Shown here in pieces: positions 54,524-59,102 of a stretch of 59,102 bases of DNA. The notes below the pieces were generated by a model that was not told the DNA's origin, did not search any database, and was given only the letters and a program-made list of their open reading frames with translations. The stretch is from positions 1 to 59,102 of the forward strand of contig NZ_JASLGR010000011.1 of the NCBI RefSeq assembly GCF_030150155.1, read 5' to 3'. Numbering within the stretch: the first letter of the stretch is position 1; the number at the start of each line of letters is the position of its first letter. This DNA is from Nocardioides sp. GTDB taxonomy: Bacteria; Actinomycetota; Actinomycetes; Propionibacteriales; Nocardioidaceae. A program made the position numbers and the translations under genes.

Positions 54524-56272
54524 TCACCACGAGCCGCCGCCACCCCCGCCGCCGCCACCGCCGCCGCTGAACCCACCGCCACCGGAGGACGAGCTCTGCG
54601 TCGCCGAGTACGACGCGATCGCGCTGTTCACGGTGCTGTCGAAGTCGGCGACCAGGCTGGAGGTCAGGTCGCCCGAGGACATCAGACCGGCGGCGTAGTA
54701 GCCGCCGAAGTACGTCGGCACGGGCGGCTCCGAGCCGGTCTCGACGCGGTACTTCTCGGCCCACTCGCGGGCACAGTCGAAGGCGACGGCCCAGGGGATG
54801 TAGGCGGTGTAGAGGTCGGTGCGTCCGGAGAACTCGAAGCGGTCCTTGCTCGACGGCGTCGACAGCACCCGACGGAAGCCGCCCAGCTGGGACCAGAGCT
54901 CGCGTCCGCTGCGGGTCCGCCGCGTGCCGGCACCGGTCGCGGCCATCGAGACACCGAAGATCGCGAACGCGCCCGGGATCACCCCGAGCAGCGTCATTCC
55001 GAACGGGTTGAACAGCACGTTGAGCACCAGCAGCGCCAGGCCGCCGAAGACGGCGACCATGCCGATCCCGTCGAAGCCGGTCTTGGACAGGTAGCCGCCC
55101 TCGAGCGCCCACAGCTTCACCGCGCTCTTGAACGCGGCCAGCTCGGACTGGAGCCGCTTGCCCGACTCCACGTCGCGCTTGCCGGCGGTGAAGGTGCCCT
55201 CGCCGGCCAGTCGCCGGGCCGAGATCGCGGCCAGGTCGTCCTTCTCCGCCGGGGTCTGTCCCGGAGCCAGAGTCCACCCCTCGCTGCTGCGCTCCAGGGC
55301 CACGGTGCCCCGCTGGGCGCCGTCCAGCAGCGTGGCGATGTAGGCCTGGCGCGGGATCGTCTCCCGCAGCAGGTAGGCGCCCTGAGCCGGATCCAGGCCC
55401 GCCGGGGGCGCGTAGACCAGCGGGAAGGGCGGCTCCTTCTCCCGGGCCTTCGAGCCCAGCCAGGCCCCGAGCAGGGCACCGGCCACGCCGAGCAGGACGA
55501 CCAGGCCGACCAGCCAGACGTGGGTGCCCAGCACGCGGTCCCAGCGGATCGTCCAGGGCAGGTGTCCGCCCTCGGGCGGCGTGGCCATCGCCAGCGTCGT
55601 CATCAGGGTGACCGGGGTGCGGGCCGCGAGCGAGTCGAGGTGGAGGGCGAGGGTGGTGGTGCCGGCACCGGACGCCGTACAGGGTGCGCCAGCGGTGCCG
55701 TTGCCGGTGATGCAGCGCACCGTCGGGGCCGCGGCGACCGGGAGGTGCACGGTGACGTCGACGTTCGACATCTGCTGCTGCCAGCCGCCGGACACGACGT
55801 TCCAGTAGAACGTGCTCTGCCCGCCTGCGGCCTTCAGCAGCACCCCGGGGATGGTGTAGCGGATCACGTAGCGGTGCGTGCCCTGGGACAGGTACCGGTC
55901 AGGGTCGCCGATCTGTACGACGAGGTAGCGGGCGCCGTCCTCGTGGTGCGTGCTCCAGGCGGCACGGACCCCGTCCTGGGTGACGCTGAGGTCGCGCGGC
56001 GTACGCCGGGCGTGCGGGGCGTTCGGGTCGAGCCGATCGAAGAACCGGAAGAGGCCGTGCCGGTCACCGGTGGTGACATCGAGGTCGATCGTCTCCACCG
56101 CGGAGAGGTCGCCGGCCTTGGTGAGCGTGAACTGGGCGTCGTACCGACTGATGCTGGTCGGCTCGGCCACGGAGCTCGAGGAGGACGTGGACGCGCTCCA
56201 GAAGAGCGCAGGGGCCAGGATCAGCCCCGCCATCACCACGATCCCGAGGACGTAGAGGACGAAGCGGTTCAC
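54524..56272 (-). CDS. DUF2207 membrane protein with Gly-rich tail
   Basis: A 582-residue protein. A signal or anchor segment (about 5-25) leads to an extracellular DUF2207 domain, then a membrane segment near 250-272, a cytoplasmic part, two more hydrophobic segments near 410-445, and a tail that ends in about 20 Gly with Ser, closing in GSW. Such tails are known next to LemA and TPM-type proteins. GTG start. Function unknown. Confidence 0.85.
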   Translation of the reverse strand: MNRFVLYVLGIVVMAGLILAPALFWSASTSSSSSVAEPTSISRYDAQFTLTKAGDLSAVETIDLDVTTGDRHGLFRFFDRLDPNAPHARRTPRDLSVTQDGVRAAWSTHHEDGARYLVVQIGDPDRYLSQGTHRYVIRYTIPGVLLKAAGGQSTFYWNVVSGGWQQQMSNVDVTVHLPVAAAPTVRCITGNGTAGAPCTASGAGTTTLALHLDSLAARTPVTLMTTLAMATPPEGGHLPWTIRWDRVLGTHVWLVGLVVLLGVAGALLGAWLGSKAREKEPPFPLVYAPPAGLDPAQGAYLLRETIPRQAYIATLLDGAQRGTVALERSSEGWTLAPGQTPAEKDDLAAISARRLAGEGTFTAGKRDVESGKRLQSELAAFKSAVKLWALEGGYLSKTGFDGIGMVAVFGGLALLVLNVLFNPFGMTLLGVIPGAFAIFGVSMAATGAGTRRTRSGRELWSQLGGFRRVLSTPSSKDRFEFSGRTDLYTAYIPWAVAFDCAREWAEKYRVETGSEPPVPTYFGGYYAAGLMSSGDLTSSLVADFDSTVNSAIASYSATQSSSSGGGGFSGGGGGGGGGGGSW

Positions 56273-56300
56273 GCGAGTGAGCCTAACGGCCCCGCACGCG

Positions 56301-56334
56301 CCGAGGGCCTGATCCGTGCGGATCAGGCCCTCGG
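56301..56334. terminator. Terminator downstream of groL
   Basis: Perfect 15-bp arms (56301-56315 and 56320-56334) with a four-base loop. On the minus strand it lies about 50 bp after the groL stop; it also sits at the 5' side of the DUF2207 gene. Confidence 0.85.
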
Positions 56335-56384
56335 TGACTCTGCGTCAGGTCAGGTGGCTACGCGATGCGCAGCGCTCACGCTGC

Positions 56385-58002
<1,618 letters not shown>

Positions 58003-58010
<8 letters not shown>

Positions 58011-58956
58011 TGCGCTCGGCATCCTTCGTGGATCGAAGTTCATGAGTTGTCACTCTCACGGCGAGAGTGCCAGCTTCATGTTTAGCACTCGGCACCTGAG
58101 AGTGCAAGGCAGATGGGGCGGGAGCATGGTGCCCGAAGGGCACCTCGTCGCGCTCCCCCAGCGCCGCGAGCACCGAGGGCACCAACGCCTCGGCGGTACG
58201 CCGATAGCCGAGCTCGCTCGGGTGGAAGTGGTCGATCGAGAACATGTCGTCGGGGTTGGTGACGAAGAACGGCCCGACCACCTCGGCCAGCGAGACCACG
58301 TGGGCACCGGCCGCCAGGGCCGCGTCCCGTTGGGCGGCGGCCAGCTGGCGCGAGGCGCGACCGGCCAGGCTGCGCAGCGGGTCGGGCAGCGGACGCAGCG
58401 CGCCGAGGTCGGGGCAGGTGCCGACCACGACCGGGCAGCCGCGGCCACGCAGGTCGTCGATCACCCGGGTGAGCGCCTCGACCGACTCGGCGACCGGGAT
58501 CCGGTGGGTGACGTCGTTGCCGCCGACCACGACGACGGCGACGTCGGGCACCTCGCTCGGGGCCAGCCGGGCGAGCTGCTGCTCGGGGAGCATCCAGGTC
58601 TCGGCCCCGACCTTGGCCAGCGTGGTCAGCCGGACGGGGCGGTCCAGGCGGTCACCGATCTCCTTGGCCAGCCGAGCACCGAGCGTGCCCTTGGCCCGGC
58701 CGGCGCCCAGGCCGGCAGCGATCGAGTCGCCGATCAGGACCAGCTCGATGGGCTCCCCGCGATCGGCGTACCGACGGCGGTAGACCTTGTCCGCGACCAG
58801 CGCGGTCTCCCCCAACGGCTTGCCGATGGTGGCGCGGGCCTGGGCCGCCTGATGCTTGAGCAGGGCGACGAACCCGACGGCGCCGAGCGCCCCGAGCCCG
58901 CCCAGGGCCGCAGCCCCGGCTCCCAGTCCGATCAGGCGTCGCTGCGTACGGTCCAT
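58003..58956 (-). CDS. SGNH/GDSL-type hydrolase
   Basis: A 317-residue protein with an N-terminal hydrophobic anchor (about 8-33). Block I is LIGDSIAAG with the nucleophile Ser, block III is VGGNDVTH, and block V is DHFHPSELGY with the catalytic Asp and His. It should be an exported esterase or lipase of unknown substrate. Its frame continues about 35 codons past the fold, across both CIRCE boxes, and ends 8 bp inside groL. That tail has no recognisable features. Confidence 0.85.
58047..58073 (-). promoter_or_regulatory. CIRCE element 1 (HrcA operator)
   Basis: Arms fit TTAGCACTC-N9-GAGTGCTAA at 7 of 9 in each half with the exact 9-bp spacer. It is the copy nearer groL, 36 bp from the start codon. 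Confidence 0.85.
58082..58108 (-). promoter_or_regulatory. CIRCE element 2 (HrcA operator)
   Basis: One arm is the perfect TTAGCACTC (plus strand, 58082-58090), the other matches at 7 of 9 (58100-58108), with the exact 9-bp spacer. With element 1 it gives a dual operator for groL. Confidence 0.93.
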
Positions 58957-59050
58957 GCCTCCTGGGTATCCCAGCAGGCTGAACCGCTCCCGAACGTGAT
59001 GTGAACTCGCGCCCGGCCGTTGCCGATCCGCGGAATCATTGACGCGCGCG

Positions 59051-59085
59051 GCTCCAAGGAGCCGCCACGAAGGCGGCCTTGGAGC
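59051..59085. terminator. Terminator-like hairpin at the window end
   Basis: Arms GCTCCAAGG (59051-59059) and CCTTGGAGC (59077-59085) with an inner GCCGCC/GGCGG stem. It probably belongs to the gene beyond the window. The rest of 58957-59102 shows no gene. Confidence 0.5.
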
Positions 59086-59102
59086 GAAGCGGCCGTCGAG
59101 TG

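Noticed and set aside
54524..54600. Poly-glycine stretch at the end of the DUF2207 gene as a sequencing or assembly artefact
   Set aside because: Gly-rich tails are usual for this family next to LemA, and the frame closes normally.

Overview
The window is high-GC actinobacterial DNA, most likely from Nocardioides or a close relative in the Nocardioidaceae. This placement is inference from gene content and order: the zinc-ribbon S14 (rpsZ type), the short adenylate kinase, frequent GTG starts with ATGA/GTGA/TGATG overlaps, a groEL gene without groES under two CIRCE boxes, and an XPB-helicase/cold-shock/DUF3027/DUF2530 block that I recall as syntenic in actinobacteria. I saw no rRNA, tRNA, insertion sequence or CRISPR array.

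Layout. 1-582 is the 3' end of a DUF222/13E12-type HNH nuclease gene. 585-9429 (minus strand) is a six-gene catechol siderophore operon in transcription order dhbA, dhbC, dhbE, dhbB, an EntF-like NRPS, and a phosphopantetheinyl transferase. A siderophore-interacting reductase gene diverges at 9515, and an IdeR/DtxR-type iron box lies between the two starts. A long bidirectional terminator then separates this cluster from the ribosomal block. 10424-22970 (minus strand) holds the spc and S10 operons, read as rpsJ, rplC, rplD, rplW, rplB, rpsS, rplV, rpsC, rplP, rpmC, rpsQ, then rplN, rplX, rplE, rpsN, rpsH, rplF, rplR, rpsE, rpmD, rplO, secY, adk and map. The usual infA-rpmJ-rpsM genes after map are absent here; the siderophore cluster occupies that place. 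23350-26503 (plus strand) is an MFS gene and two tandem secreted GH16-like genes. 26605-31910 (minus strand) is trmB and the str operon (rpsL, rpsG, fusA, tuf).

32055-43566 carries an EntS-like MFS gene, DUF2530, DUF3027, a second MFS gene, a cold-shock protein with a C-terminal extension, a HAD phosphatase, signal peptidase I, an FHA protein, a helicase-associated protein with a WYL-like tail, a cupin dioxygenase and the XPB helicase. 43738-44819 is a fic gene broken by a one-base frameshift. 45009-59102 holds two hypothetical genes, rtcB, a small membrane protein, trpB2, serA, an HD-domain protein, another MFS gene, a five-copy 22-bp tandem repeat, an alkB-like gene, a GntR/HutC regulator, lemA, a DUF2207 gene, groL and an SGNH hydrolase whose frame runs through the groL operator region.

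How parts work together. DhbA, C, E and B with the single-module NRPS (condensation, serine-type adenylation, carrier and thioesterase domains) form a complete DHB-serine assembly line of enterobactin type, activated by the PPTase next to it. The SIP reductase would release iron from the imported ferric siderophore. No importer, dedicated exporter, MbtH protein or trilactone esterase is encoded next to the cluster. The most unusual signals outside the known families are several long stem-loops in spacers (13204-13274, 17591-17720, 49140-49220), the degenerate GH16-like pair, the broken fic gene with its palindromic operator, and the 22-bp repeat array.
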